Assembly: GCA_030550695.1 (NCBI GenBank)
Contig: JAUQOX010000044.1
Location: forward strand, 1 to 15,499
Source: Gemmatimonadota bacterium
GTDB lineage: Bacteria > Gemmatimonadota > Gemmatimonadetes > Longimicrobiales > Gaopeijiaceae
Reading direction: 5' to 3'
Length of the DNA: 15,499 bases
The notes under the pieces are model-generated. The model saw nothing but the letters and a program-made list of their open reading frames with translations. It was not told the origin of the DNA and did no database searches. The translations under genes and the position numbers were made by a program. This document shows, piece after piece, positions 8,088-15,499 of this stretch (position 1 is the first letter of the stretch; every line of letters starts with the position of its first letter).

Positions 8088-8612
8088 TCAGACCCTCCGT
8101 TTAGCCAGCGCCAGGGCACCGACCACCGCCACGAGGAGGAGGATTCCCGTCACCTCGAAAGCCACGACATAGTCCACATACAGGGGACGGGCCATGGCGC
8201 CCACTGCCCCCTTCTCGGCGATCAGGCTCTCCAAGATCCCGGAATCCCTGATGCGACCCGCAAAGGGCTCGGGCGCCGAGGCGCGAAAGTGGCTCACCAG
8301 AAGGCCGGCCAAGGCTCCCGACACTCCAAGGCTCAAGACAGCGGCCAGCCCTCCCTTCAAGTCCTTGCGGTAATCGTGGCCGAGATTCAGGAGCATGATG
8401 ACGAACAGGAAAAGCACCATGATGGCGCCGGCGTACACGATGACCTGTATGGCTGCCAGAAAATGAGCCTCGAAAAGGACGAAGATCACGGCCAGGGAGG
8501 CCAGCGTCGTGACCATGTAGAGGAGACTCGCCACCGGGCTCTTGCGGGTGACCATGGCCACCGCGCTGCCCAAAGCCACCACTGCCATCGCATAGAAGAG
8601 GATCTGAGCCAT
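8088..8612 (-). CDS. nuoJ: NADH-quinone oxidoreductase subunit J
   Basis: NuoJ is a five-helix membrane-arm subunit next to NuoK, related to the MrpA C-terminal region. Its third helix (IQVIVYAGAIMVLFLFVIML, 55-74, Tyr60) carries the conserved bend linked to coupling. I prefer the ATG at 8612 (174 residues, MAQILFY) because AAGGGG sits about 7 bases upstream and family members start directly in the first helix. An in-frame ATG at 8627 would add five residues and overlap the nuoI stop as ATGA, but it lacks a ribosome site; it remains possible. A polar loop with charges at 108-145 separates the last two helices. Confidence 0.93.
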   Translation of the reverse strand: MAQILFYAMAVVALGSAVAMVTRKSPVASLLYMVTTLASLAVIFVLFEAHFLAAIQVIVYAGAIMVLFLFVIMLLNLGHDYRKDLKGGLAAVLSLGVSGALAGLLVSHFRASAPEPFAGRIRDSGILESLIAEKGAVGAMARPLYVDYVVAFEVTGILLLVAVVGALALAKRRV

Positions 8613-8623
8613 GATCGTCCCCT

Positions 8624-9124
8624 TCATTCGGATCGTGGGTCAGAGGGGTCCCACAGAAGGGCCGTAGGATGATCCTGTTCCATGAGGCGGTCCAGGTCGT
8701 AGACGAATCGATCCCGGGTGTACTCGGCGTTCTCGTAATCCACTCCCACGTGGATCGCCTCGACCGGGCAGACTTCCTGGCACATCCCGCAGAAGATGCA
8801 CCGGAACTCGTCGATTTCGTAAACCACCGGGTACCGGTTCCCCTGATCATCTTCCCCACCCACCAATCGGATACAATTGGCCGGACAGACTGTGGGGCAC
8901 AAACCGCAAGCCACGCATTTCGGCCGACCATCGGCGTGCACCTCCATGCGATGGGTGCCTCGCCAGCGAGGAGAAAGGACCGGCCGCTCTTCCGGATACT
9001 GGATGGTGACTTTGTTGGGGTTCACGAGATGCCGGAAAGTGAGGGCCATCCCCTTGAGGGTTGCCCTCAGGTACGAAGTCCGCTCAGGCTCCGGCCGCCG
9101 AACTACCTTTACCTTGGGAGGCAT
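8624..9124 (-). CDS. nuoI: NADH-quinone oxidoreductase subunit I (two 4Fe-4S clusters)
   Basis: NuoI is the TYKY-type ferredoxin subunit that passes electrons from NuoG toward NuoB through clusters N6a and N6b. The 166-residue protein has two complete CX2CX2CX3C motifs: Cys70, 73, 76 with Cys80, and Cys109, 112, 115 with Cys119, the fourth cysteine of each set ligating the other cluster as in bacterial ferredoxins. The amphipathic N-terminal segment (about 18-40) would sit on the membrane. A purine-rich AAGAGGAG stretch lies just before the ATG. It is separated from nuoH by 53 bases that hold no recognisable signal, and its stop meets the alternative nuoJ start. Confidence 0.97.
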   Translation of the reverse strand: MPPKVKVVRRPEPERTSYLRATLKGMALTFRHLVNPNKVTIQYPEERPVLSPRWRGTHRMEVHADGRPKCVACGLCPTVCPANCIRLVGGEDDQGNRYPVVYEIDEFRCIFCGMCQEVCPVEAIHVGVDYENAEYTRDRFVYDLDRLMEQDHPTALLWDPSDPRSE

Positions 9125-9177
9125 CGTCTCCTCTTCGTGGTATTCTCACATGACCGATCTCTCTACCGCGCCACGCC

Positions 9178-10491
9178 CTAGGCCGTTGTACCGGATCCCC
9201 CGACACCGAAGGGGGTGACGGCTTCCCTCCCGAGAGTTCTCGCCTGGATTCGATACCGCTCCCGAAGTCCATAGGCCGCACCCGACAGAATCCTTCCGCG
9301 ATCCACCACCCACAGGAACACCGCCGTGCAAAGGGCACTCACCATCGTCAGGATCGCCCCCCAAACGAATCCGTAAGGAACCCCCACCGTATCGAGGGAG
9401 AGGACGGTCACAGCTACCACCATGACATAGGCCAGCGCCGTGGGAAGCAGCACCTTCCAGCCTAGCTGCATGATCTGGTCATAGCGGAAGCGGGGCACGG
9501 TCCAGCGCACCCACATGTACAGCAAGATGAAAAAGCTCGTCTTCACGGCGAAGGAACCGAAGGTGAGGATGGTCTTCCACCAGGCCAGAACCGCAGGCAC
9601 GGGGCTTCCCTCGCCGTCGAAGCCCTGAATCCAGATGCCTTCATGACGAAAGGCGTCGTCTCCCCTCCAGAACGGGATATCCCACCCCCCGAAGAAGAGG
9701 GTAGCCATCAGAGCCGAAGAAGTAAGCATGTGAGCATATTCCGCCATGGGATACATGGCGTACTTCATTCCCGAGTACTCGGTATGGAACCCACCCACCA
9801 GCTCGGATTCCGCCTCGGGCATGTCGAAAGGCAGACGGTTGGTCTCGGCAAAGGCGGAGATTACGAACAGGATAAAAGCGAGGGAAAGGGGAAACGCAAA
9901 CCAAAGGCCCATCTGTTGCTGGCGCCAGACCATCTCGGTCAGGGTAACGTTGCCCGCGACGATCAACACCACCACAACGGAAAGACCCAGGGCCACCTCG
10001 TAACTCACCATCTGTGCCGACGCCCTAAGTCCTCCCAGAAAGGAATACTTGTTGTTGGAAGCCCAGCCCCCCATTACCACTCCGTACACCGCTAGGGAAC
10101 TCAGGGCCAGTATGTACAGGATCCCGATGGGGACGTCGGCGACGATCATGTCCACGACTCCCCATGGGGTAGGCAACGGCGAAGCAAAGGGAATCACAGC
10201 GAAGGTTACCAGAGCCGGGACCAGGGAAAGGAGCGGACCTAAGAGGAAATAGGGCTGAGCAGCCGTAGCCGGCATGGTCTCTTCCTTCAAGAAGTTCTTC
10301 AGACCGTCGGCTACCGGTTGCAAGATGCCGAAAGGCCCCACGCGGTTCGGCCCCAGCCGGTCCTGAATGAATGCGGCGATCCGCCGTTCGAGGAGAGTCA
10401 GAAGGGCCACTACCCCCATCACCCCGGCGAACACCGCCAGGACCTTTAGCGTCGCAGCCACCAGAAAGGCAGTTTGGGAAAGCTCTTGCAT
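9178..10491 (-). CDS. nuoH: NADH-quinone oxidoreductase subunit H
   Basis: NuoH anchors the peripheral arm to the membrane arm and forms much of the quinone tunnel. The 437-residue protein is long compared with about 325 to 420 usual residues. Signatures are ERR (35-37), QDRLGPNRVGPFGILQP (43-59), ADGLKNFLKEE (61-71), the loop NNKYSFLGGLRASAQMVSYE (146-165), and AETNRLPFDMPEAESELVGG (215-234) followed by FHTEYSGMKYAMYPMAEY (235-252). A soluble-looking segment at 273-300 sits between helices. After the usual last helix (about 345-365) there is another apparent helix at about 375-395 and a basic 40-residue tail, which explains the extra length. The ATG follows the nuoG stop by 12 bases, with a GAGG site overlapping that stop. 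Confidence 0.96.
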   Translation of the reverse strand: MQELSQTAFLVAATLKVLAVFAGVMGVVALLTLLERRIAAFIQDRLGPNRVGPFGILQPVADGLKNFLKEETMPATAAQPYFLLGPLLSLVPALVTFAVIPFASPLPTPWGVVDMIVADVPIGILYILALSSLAVYGVVMGGWASNNKYSFLGGLRASAQMVSYEVALGLSVVVVLIVAGNVTLTEMVWRQQQMGLWFAFPLSLAFILFVISAFAETNRLPFDMPEAESELVGGFHTEYSGMKYAMYPMAEYAHMLTSSALMATLFFGGWDIPFWRGDDAFRHEGIWIQGFDGEGSPVPAVLAWWKTILTFGSFAVKTSFFILLYMWVRWTVPRFRYDQIMQLGWKVLLPTALAYVMVVAVTVLSLDTVGVPYGFVWGAILTMVSALCTAVFLWVVDRGRILSGAAYGLRERYRIQARTLGREAVTPFGVGGSGTTA

Positions 10492-10503
10492 GGACGTCGC
10501 GCC

Positions 10504-12123
10504 TCAGTCTCCGGAAACCAGAGCCGGCTCCCGCACCATTACCCCCCGCGTCCCGATATCCCGGTAGGAAATCCCCTCCAACGCAGGGGTCCGTTGTGCT
10601 ACCCTTTCGAAAGCCACATGGGCCTCAGCAGGCGCCGGTCCCTCGCCCAGAGCGGCCAACATGGAACCAAGGACTCTCCAGGCTGGCCAAGCCTCTCCCG
10701 GCGCCCGCAAGGCCGGCCAGAACCGCTGAACCCTTCCTTGGACGTTGATCCACGTGCCTTCGCTTTCCGCAAAGGTGGTGATGGGCAGGACAAAGCGAGC
10801 CCGGCCGGCCGCCACCGACGGGTAGGTACCGAAGTAGACGTACACGGCGGCCCGACCGCCGAAATCTTCCCCCTGATCCAACAGAGGATCGCCCAGCACC
10901 AACACGATCCCCTCATGGGAGGCTACCTGGTCAAGACCCCCGCGGGCCTCGTCGTCTCCTACCCGGATCATCCCTTGCAGCTCTGCACCCCGCACGTTCG
11001 GAGCCAGATCCCTTCGCCTGGCCAGGATCGGATAACCCGGCAAAACGATCTCGTCCGGCGCCCGGCGGGAGCGATAATAGATTTCGCCACCCCCCAAGAC
11101 GTCCACCAGGGCCCTGAGGAAACCCATGTCCTCGTTGGAGGCCAAGGGTGAGCAAACCGCCCTCACCGCTCCTTGGCCTATGGCGGCTCGGAGGTCCTCG
11201 GCCAGCGAGTTGACGGCCTCTGACCAACCCACAGCTTTCCCGCCCACCACCGGCACACTCAAACGATCCCGGCGATTCATCCACTCGTAGTTGAACCGTC
11301 CGTAGTCGCACATCCACCAGCCGTTCACCTCGAGGTTTTCCCGGGGCTTGAGGCGCTGGACCAGATTGTCCCGCGTATGGATGGAGATATTGCAGCCTTG
11401 ACTACAGGACGGACAGACGGAGGGGGTGTGATCCAGGTCCCAGGCACGAGCCTTATAGAGGAAGTCCTTGCTCACCAGGGCTCCCACGGGGCAGATGTCC
11501 ACGATGTTCCCCGCAAAGGGCGAACCCTCCAGGCCTTTCTCGAAGAACGTGTCGATGACCGAACGGCTTCCCCGCTCCACCACGCAGAGGCGGTCGTCTT
11601 GGGCTACCTCCCTCATGAAACGGACGCACCGCGTGCACATCACGCAACGGTCCCCGTAGAAGAGGACATCGCCCCCGAAGTCGTCCCGTCCGAAAACCCT
11701 CTTAGGCTCCCGGCTGCGCCCATGTACCCTTCCTTCGGCAAACACGTAGTCCTGGAGTTTGCACTCTCCGCTTTGGTCGCAGATGGGACAGTCCAGCGGG
11801 TGATTCACCAGGTAGAACTCCAGGACGCCCGTCCTCTGGGCGCGAGCCTTCTCGCTATCGGTGTGCACCACCTGGCCCTCGGCTACCGCCGTTTTGCACG
11901 ACGGGGCCAGTTTGGGCCACCCTTCCACCTCCACCAGGCAGAGGCGGCACATCGCCGGTGAGGAAAGCCCAGGGTGATAGCAATAATGGGGGATCTTGAT
12001 ACCCACCATCTCCGCCGCCCGAAGGATCGTTGTGCCCTTGGGAACCGTCACCGACCGGCCGTCGATGGTAAGGGTCACCGTCTGTGGATTGGGCTGTTGG
12101 CTCATCTTCCCCGATGCTTCCAT
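10504..12123 (-). CDS. nuoG: NADH-quinone oxidoreductase subunit G, short form with N7 cluster ligands
   Basis: NuoG carries electrons from NuoF to NuoI. Its ligand sets are complete: 2Fe-2S N1b at Cys48, 59, 62, 76; 4Fe-4S N5 at His108, Cys112, 115, 121; N4 at Cys160, 163, 166, 211; and an additional CX2CX3CX27C set at Cys237, 240, 244, 272, which matches the N7 cluster of E. coli and Thermus. The protein is 539 residues, compared with about 780-910 in those species, so the molybdopterin-oxidoreductase-like C-terminal part (about 290-539) is reduced, although FAESEGTWINVQGRVQRF (451-468) is kept. The start at 12123 gives MEASGK; an ATG at 12105 (MSQQ) is a possible alternative, and neither has a well-spaced ribosome site. 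It begins 38 bases after nuoF. Confidence 0.95.
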   Translation of the reverse strand: MEASGKMSQQPNPQTVTLTIDGRSVTVPKGTTILRAAEMVGIKIPHYCYHPGLSSPAMCRLCLVEVEGWPKLAPSCKTAVAEGQVVHTDSEKARAQRTGVLEFYLVNHPLDCPICDQSGECKLQDYVFAEGRVHGRSREPKRVFGRDDFGGDVLFYGDRCVMCTRCVRFMREVAQDDRLCVVERGSRSVIDTFFEKGLEGSPFAGNIVDICPVGALVSKDFLYKARAWDLDHTPSVCPSCSQGCNISIHTRDNLVQRLKPRENLEVNGWWMCDYGRFNYEWMNRRDRLSVPVVGGKAVGWSEAVNSLAEDLRAAIGQGAVRAVCSPLASNEDMGFLRALVDVLGGGEIYYRSRRAPDEIVLPGYPILARRRDLAPNVRGAELQGMIRVGDDEARGGLDQVASHEGIVLVLGDPLLDQGEDFGGRAAVYVYFGTYPSVAAGRARFVLPITTFAESEGTWINVQGRVQRFWPALRAPGEAWPAWRVLGSMLAALGEGPAPAEAHVAFERVAQRTPALEGISYRDIGTRGVMVREPALVSGD

Positions 12124-12161
12124 CCTTCGCTTAGGGTCGGATCCTTGGAGCGCCAGATTCG

Positions 12162-13454
12162 TCAGGCAGCTCCCACTCGCTCTCCTGTCCGGATGCGGGC
12201 AAGGTACTCATCCCGGAACTTCATGATAGAACTCTTCACCGGAGCCGCTGCCGAGTCGGAGAGAACACAGATGGTGGTCCCTTCCATCTGGCCCGCCACT
12301 TCCATCAGGGTATCCAGGTCCTCCTCGGTCCCCCGCCCCTCCTCTATCCGACGAAGGATTTTCTCCATCCAGGCGCTGCCTTCCCTGCAGGGAGTGCATT
12401 GCCCACACGACTCGTGGGCATAAAAGCCCACCATCCGGCGCACCTGCTTCACGATGTCGGTGGTGTCGTCCATCACGATCACCGACGCGCATCCGAGCTG
12501 CGACCCGGCCTTAGCCACACCCTCGTAGGAAAGAAGACAGTCCCAACACTCCTCCGCGCTCAGGATAGGTACGGAACTCCCTCCAGGTATGACCGCCTTG
12601 AGCCTCCGTCCTTCCCTCAGGCCGCCGCACACATCCTCGATGAGCTCCATCAGAGGAAAGCCTAAAGGCAGCTCGTAATTGCCGGGCTTGCGGACATGTC
12701 CGCTCACGCAAAAAAGCTTCGTTCCCGGGCTTTGGTCGGTGCCGTAGGCACGGTAGGCTTCCCCCCCGTGAAGGGTGATATAGGGCACCGAAGCCAAGGT
12801 TTCCACGTTGTTGACCGTGGTGGGCATCCCCCGATACCCTGCCTGAGCCGGGAAAGGCGGCTTGACCCGCGGCTGGCCCCGTCTACCCTCCAGGGAGTTC
12901 ATGAGACCCGTTTCTTCGCCGCAGATGTAGGCACCAGCCCCCACGTGGATCGTGATGTCGATCCGGATCCCGGATCCCATGGCGTTCTCGCCCAGGATTC
13001 CTGCTTCGTAGGCCTCCTCGAGAGCCCGTGCCAGAACCTGGGTGGTCTCGAAGAACTCCCCCCGGCAGTAGATGTACGACTGCTCAGCCTGAATCGCATA
13101 GGCCGCAATGGCTATGCCTTCGATCACCTGATGCGGGGTCCATCGAAGGAGCTCCCGGTCCTTGAAGGTGCCCGGCTCCGACTCGTCGGCATTACAAAGG
13201 AGGTAATGCGGGCGGGTCCGTTCCTTGGGCATGAAGCTCCACTTCACTCCCGTGGGGAACCCCGCTCCTCCCCGCCCCCGGAGTCCTGAAGCCTTGACCT
13301 CTTCAATGACCCTGTCTCGGCCCATTTCGAAGGCCTTCGGAAGAGCCTGGTAGCCCCCCCGCGCCTTCCAACCCTCCAGGGAGCGCGCTCCAGGATCCCC
13401 GAAATACCGGGAGAGGAGCCGGACTTCTTTAGGATGCGTGTAGGGGTAGGCCAT
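12162..13454 (-). CDS. nuoF: NADH-quinone oxidoreductase subunit F (NADH and FMN site, N3 cluster)
   Basis: NuoF oxidises NADH, passing electrons through FMN to the 4Fe-4S cluster N3. The 430-residue length is typical. Visible elements are the glycine-rich loop LRGRGGAGFPTGVKW (58-72), CNADESEPGTFKDRELL (87-103) at the flavin site, GAGAYICGEETGLMNSLEG (172-190), the PTTVNNVETL block (211-220), and cluster ligands Cys350, Cys353, Cys356 (ESCGQCTPCREG) and Cys396. It starts directly at the nuoE stop (TGAATG, no gap), so the two subunits of the flavin module are probably co-translated. All catalytic features are present, which supports NADH rather than F420 or ferredoxin as the donor. Confidence 0.97.
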   Translation of the reverse strand: MAYPYTHPKEVRLLSRYFGDPGARSLEGWKARGGYQALPKAFEMGRDRVIEEVKASGLRGRGGAGFPTGVKWSFMPKERTRPHYLLCNADESEPGTFKDRELLRWTPHQVIEGIAIAAYAIQAEQSYIYCRGEFFETTQVLARALEEAYEAGILGENAMGSGIRIDITIHVGAGAYICGEETGLMNSLEGRRGQPRVKPPFPAQAGYRGMPTTVNNVETLASVPYITLHGGEAYRAYGTDQSPGTKLFCVSGHVRKPGNYELPLGFPLMELIEDVCGGLREGRRLKAVIPGGSSVPILSAEECWDCLLSYEGVAKAGSQLGCASVIVMDDTTDIVKQVRRMVGFYAHESCGQCTPCREGSAWMEKILRRIEEGRGTEEDLDTLMEVAGQMEGTTICVLSDSAAAPVKSSIMKFRDEYLARIRTGERVGAA

Positions 13455-14117
13455 TCATTCACCCTGCGTCTTCAGGCGTTCCAGGATGGCCGGAACGTCC
13501 TTAGGGGTAACGTTCTCGTAGTATCGGGAATTGATCTGTACACAGGTAGGGAAGCCGCAGGCCGCCAGGCACTCCGCCTCAACCACCGTGAACAGGCCAT
13601 CCTCGGACGTCTCCCCCAGCTCCGTGCCAGTATTGTTAAGGAAAGCCTGCAGAACCTCGTCGGCTCCACAGAGGTTGCAGCTGATATTGGTACAGACCTG
13701 AATGAGAAAGCGACCCACAGGTCGCTTGTTGTACATGGTATAGAACGTGGCCACACCACGGACATAGGCTGGGGACAGGTCCAGGAGCCTCGCGACTTCC
13801 TCCATGGTTTCGGGGGAAAGGTAGCCCCTCAGCTCCTGAGCCAGGCCCAGGGTGGGCAGGAGGGCTGAACGGGCGTCCGGGTAGCGACTACGGATCTTGT
13901 CCCAGCGCTCTCGATACGGCCCTTCAAAGAGGGGAGCACTCGGGTCCTTGTCCGCAAGCATGTATGGATAGGTAGCCGCCGTCGCGGGGTGAGTTCCCTC
14001 CTTGGGCCTCTCCCCCACATAGTCGTCCCCTCGAACCTGAGCCTCGGTGAGTTGAAATTCGCCCGTGTTGCCCGCCCACCCAGGATTGTTGAAGGGTATC
14101 CCGGAGGAGTCGCTCAT
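13455..14117 (-). CDS. nuoE: NADH-quinone oxidoreductase subunit E (2Fe-2S N1a), N-terminally extended
   Basis: NuoE is the thioredoxin-fold subunit that holds 2Fe-2S cluster N1a next to the FMN of NuoF. The ligands are Cys142 and Cys147 (CTNISC) and Cys183 and Cys187 (CLAAC). The helical N-terminal domain is seen at SRYPDARSALLPTLGLAQE (77-95). The chosen ATG overlaps the nuoD stop as ATGA and has GGAG 10 bases upstream; the longer frame to 14243 would run through nuoD and is rejected. The result is 220 residues, about 50-60 more than common NuoE, because of a polar Gly-, Asp- and Pro-containing stretch over residues 1-70 with no motif I recognise. Confidence 0.95.
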   Translation of the reverse strand: MSDSSGIPFNNPGWAGNTGEFQLTEAQVRGDDYVGERPKEGTHPATAATYPYMLADKDPSAPLFEGPYRERWDKIRSRYPDARSALLPTLGLAQELRGYLSPETMEEVARLLDLSPAYVRGVATFYTMYNKRPVGRFLIQVCTNISCNLCGADEVLQAFLNNTGTELGETSEDGLFTVVEAECLAACGFPTCVQINSRYYENVTPKDVPAILERLKTQGE

Positions 14118-15397
14118 CGGTCGATCTCTCCAAGAACGATGTCGATGCTGGCGTTGATCATGATCAGGTCGGCAAGAAGGTGACCCTCCAAGAGCTTGGG
14201 GAGCACCGAGAGGTTGACGAAGGAGGGAGGCCTGACCCTCCACCGGACCGGTTTGGTCCCCCCATCGCTCACCACATACATCCCCAGCTCACCCTTGGAA
14301 GCCTCGACGGGGAAGTAGCATTCGCCGGGGGGAGCGTGGATTCCTTCGGTGATGAGCTTGAAATGGTGGATCATGGACTCCATGTCGCTCATACAGTCGG
14401 TCTTGCTGGGGAGAGTAATCCGAGGGTCGGGGACATCCATGGGCCCCTTGGCTTTTTCCAGGCGATCCAGGGCCTGATGCAGGATACGGACACTCTGCCG
14501 CATTTCCTCCATGCGGACCAAGTATCGATCGTAACAGTCCCCGTGCTCCCCCACCGGAATGTCGAAATCGTAAGTGTCGTAGTCGTAGTATGGCTGATCC
14601 TTTCGTACGTCGTATGGAATCCCGCTCGCCCGTAGGTTCGCCCCGGTAAAGCCGTAATTCAGAGCCTCCTCGCCCGAAATGGCCCCCACCCCGAGGGTGC
14701 GGGAAAGGAGCAGACCGTTGGCGGACAGGAGCGCATCACACTCGTCGAGAGTTCTCGGGAGACCGTTGCAAAACTCTCTGACGCCTTTCGTCCAACCCTC
14801 GGGCATATCACACATCATTCCACCCACACGGGTGGCAGACGTCGTAATCCTGGCGCCCGTGTAAGCCTCGTGCAGCCGGTAGATTTTTTCGCGTTCCTGG
14901 AAGGTATAGAGGAAGGGAGTGAAGGCCCCTGCATCCATGGCGAAGGTGCCGAGCCAGAGCAGGTGTCCGAAGATCCTGTCCAGCTCCATCATCACCACCC
15001 GGGTAAGCTTACAGCGTTCCGTCACCTCGATCCCCATCATCTTCTCGACGCTCATCACGTAAGCGCAGTTGTAGATAAGGGGAGCGAGGTAGTCCATCCG
15101 GTCGGTGAGGGGGACGATCTGATTCCAGGTCCGATACTCTCCCAGTTTTTCAAAGGAGGAATGGAGATAGCCGATATGAGGAATACAACGCACTACGGTC
15201 TCCCCGTCCAACTCCACCACCAGGCGCAGGACGCCGTGGGTGGCCGGGTGTTGGGGGCCAATATTGATGAGCATATGTTCCGAGCTGAAGTCCGGCTCGG
15301 GAAGGTCGATGGGAGCCAGGGGACTGGGGGTTGGACGGCCGTCCACGCCCATCTCGGGGTTCCGGCCCAGGGTAAACTCTACGGTCTTTCGAGCCAT
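14114..15397 (-). CDS. nuoD: NADH-quinone oxidoreductase subunit D
   Basis: NuoD is the 49-kDa-type subunit, related to the large subunit of NiFe hydrogenases, that forms the quinone headgroup site with NuoB. The 427 residues include the quinone-site motifs GPQHPATHG (47-55, His50 and His54) and HIGYLH (74-79, Tyr77), PLTDRMDYLAP further on, and the closing LIMINASIDIVLGEIDR. The NiFe-ligating cysteines of hydrogenases are absent, as expected. About 40 residues precede the first conserved block (HMLINIGPQHP), a slightly long N-terminus. The ATG at 15397 is preceded in frame by a stop 15 bases upstream, which fixes the longest start; GAGG lies 13 bases upstream. It overlaps nuoE by 4 bases. 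Confidence 0.96.
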   Translation of the reverse strand: MARKTVEFTLGRNPEMGVDGRPTPSPLAPIDLPEPDFSSEHMLINIGPQHPATHGVLRLVVELDGETVVRCIPHIGYLHSSFEKLGEYRTWNQIVPLTDRMDYLAPLIYNCAYVMSVEKMMGIEVTERCKLTRVVMMELDRIFGHLLWLGTFAMDAGAFTPFLYTFQEREKIYRLHEAYTGARITTSATRVGGMMCDMPEGWTKGVREFCNGLPRTLDECDALLSANGLLLSRTLGVGAISGEEALNYGFTGANLRASGIPYDVRKDQPYYDYDTYDFDIPVGEHGDCYDRYLVRMEEMRQSVRILHQALDRLEKAKGPMDVPDPRITLPSKTDCMSDMESMIHHFKLITEGIHAPPGECYFPVEASKGELGMYVVSDGGTKPVRWRVRPPSFVNLSVLPKLLEGHLLADLIMINASIDIVLGEIDR

Positions 15398-15459
15398 TTG
15401 GGTGCCGATGCCTCAAAGGTTCGCTCCGATGTGCGGGCCCTTCATCCTAGCGAGCCCCG

Positions 15460-15499
15460 TCAGCGGGAAGACCGCTCCTCCCGCATGGCCTCCAGCTCC
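15460..15499 (-). CDS. nuoC: Probable C-terminal end of NADH-quinone oxidoreductase subunit C (partial)
   Basis: By canonical operon order nuoC should end just upstream of nuoD. In one minus-strand frame the edge reads ELEAMREERSSR followed by TGA at 15462-15460, with G or C at most third codon positions, as in the neighbouring genes. This leaves 62 bases before nuoD. A second frame (ending at 15413) and a third (ending near 15450) are also open at the edge, and 12 residues are too few to identify the protein, so the call rests on context. Confidence 0.4.
   Translation of the reverse strand, partial: ELEAMREERSSR

Noticed and set aside
7785..8672. A 295-codon plus-strand open frame opposite nuoK, nuoJ and nuoI
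   Set aside because: Its product is rich in His, Asp, Gln and Arg with no domain, which is what the complement of hydrophobic membrane-protein codons gives. The genes on the other strand are certain.
14118..14243. Upstream start for nuoE giving 262 residues
   Set aside because: The added 42 residues would overlap nuoD by over 120 bases and look like shadow sequence. The ATGA start with GGAG is far better.
15413..15445. A ten-codon open frame (MKGPHIGANL) just before nuoD that could be a leader peptide
   Set aside because: It is too short, has no proper ribosome site, and no attenuator-like structure follows it.
1..15499. tRNA, rRNA, CRISPR, insertion sequences or prophage signals
   Set aside because: No tRNA-like cloverleaf, spaced direct repeats, transposase motif or terminal inverted repeats were seen; nearly all of the window is accounted for by minus-strand coding sequence.

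Overview
The window reads as one continuous minus-strand transcription unit. Every supported gene points the same way, most neighbours overlap or are separated by 0 to 62 bases, and the largest gap is 89 bases. I see no RNA genes, mobile elements, CRISPR arrays or origins. Base composition is moderately GC-rich (by eye roughly 60% G+C), and codon use looks even across all genes, so nothing suggests recent transfer.

From the right edge to about position 2422 the window carries nuoD, E, F, G, H, I, J, K, L, M and N in the canonical 14-gene complex I order, preceded by what is probably the last few codons of nuoC; nuoA and nuoB would lie off the right edge. The products form a proton-pumping NADH:quinone oxidoreductase. 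NuoE, NuoF and NuoG make the NADH-oxidising module (FMN plus iron-sulfur clusters). NuoD and NuoI, with NuoB and NuoC, make the connecting module and the quinone site. NuoH, J, K, L, M and N make the membrane arm. The expected cofactor ligands and key charged membrane residues are present, so the enzyme looks intact and NADH-dependent. Several subunits carry lineage-specific additions or reductions: a short NuoG that keeps the optional N7 cluster ligands, an N-terminally extended NuoE, a NuoH with an apparent extra C-terminal helix and basic tail, a NuoL with a His-rich loop, and a NuoM with a hydrophilic C-terminal tail.

Left of nuoN, after 89 bases, lies a phosphomannomutase/phosphoglucomutase of the AlgC/ManB type. 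Its last bases overlap the start of a gene that runs off the left edge. That partial gene is not obvious as a complete frame inside the window, but reading back from the ATG at 969 gives a 323-residue polytopic membrane protein that I recognise as the N-terminal part of a UPF0182 (COG1615) protein of unknown function.

The organism is a bacterium with a full 14-subunit complex I. The style of NuoD, NuoH and the sugar mutase, together with a UPF0182 gene, recalls lineages such as Gemmatimonadota or Acidobacteriota, or a deep-branching thermophilic Firmicute; I cannot decide from sequence alone. I do not see a clearly new multi-gene system. The most interesting points are the UPF0182 protein tied to complex I and a sugar mutase, and the unusual subunit architectures.
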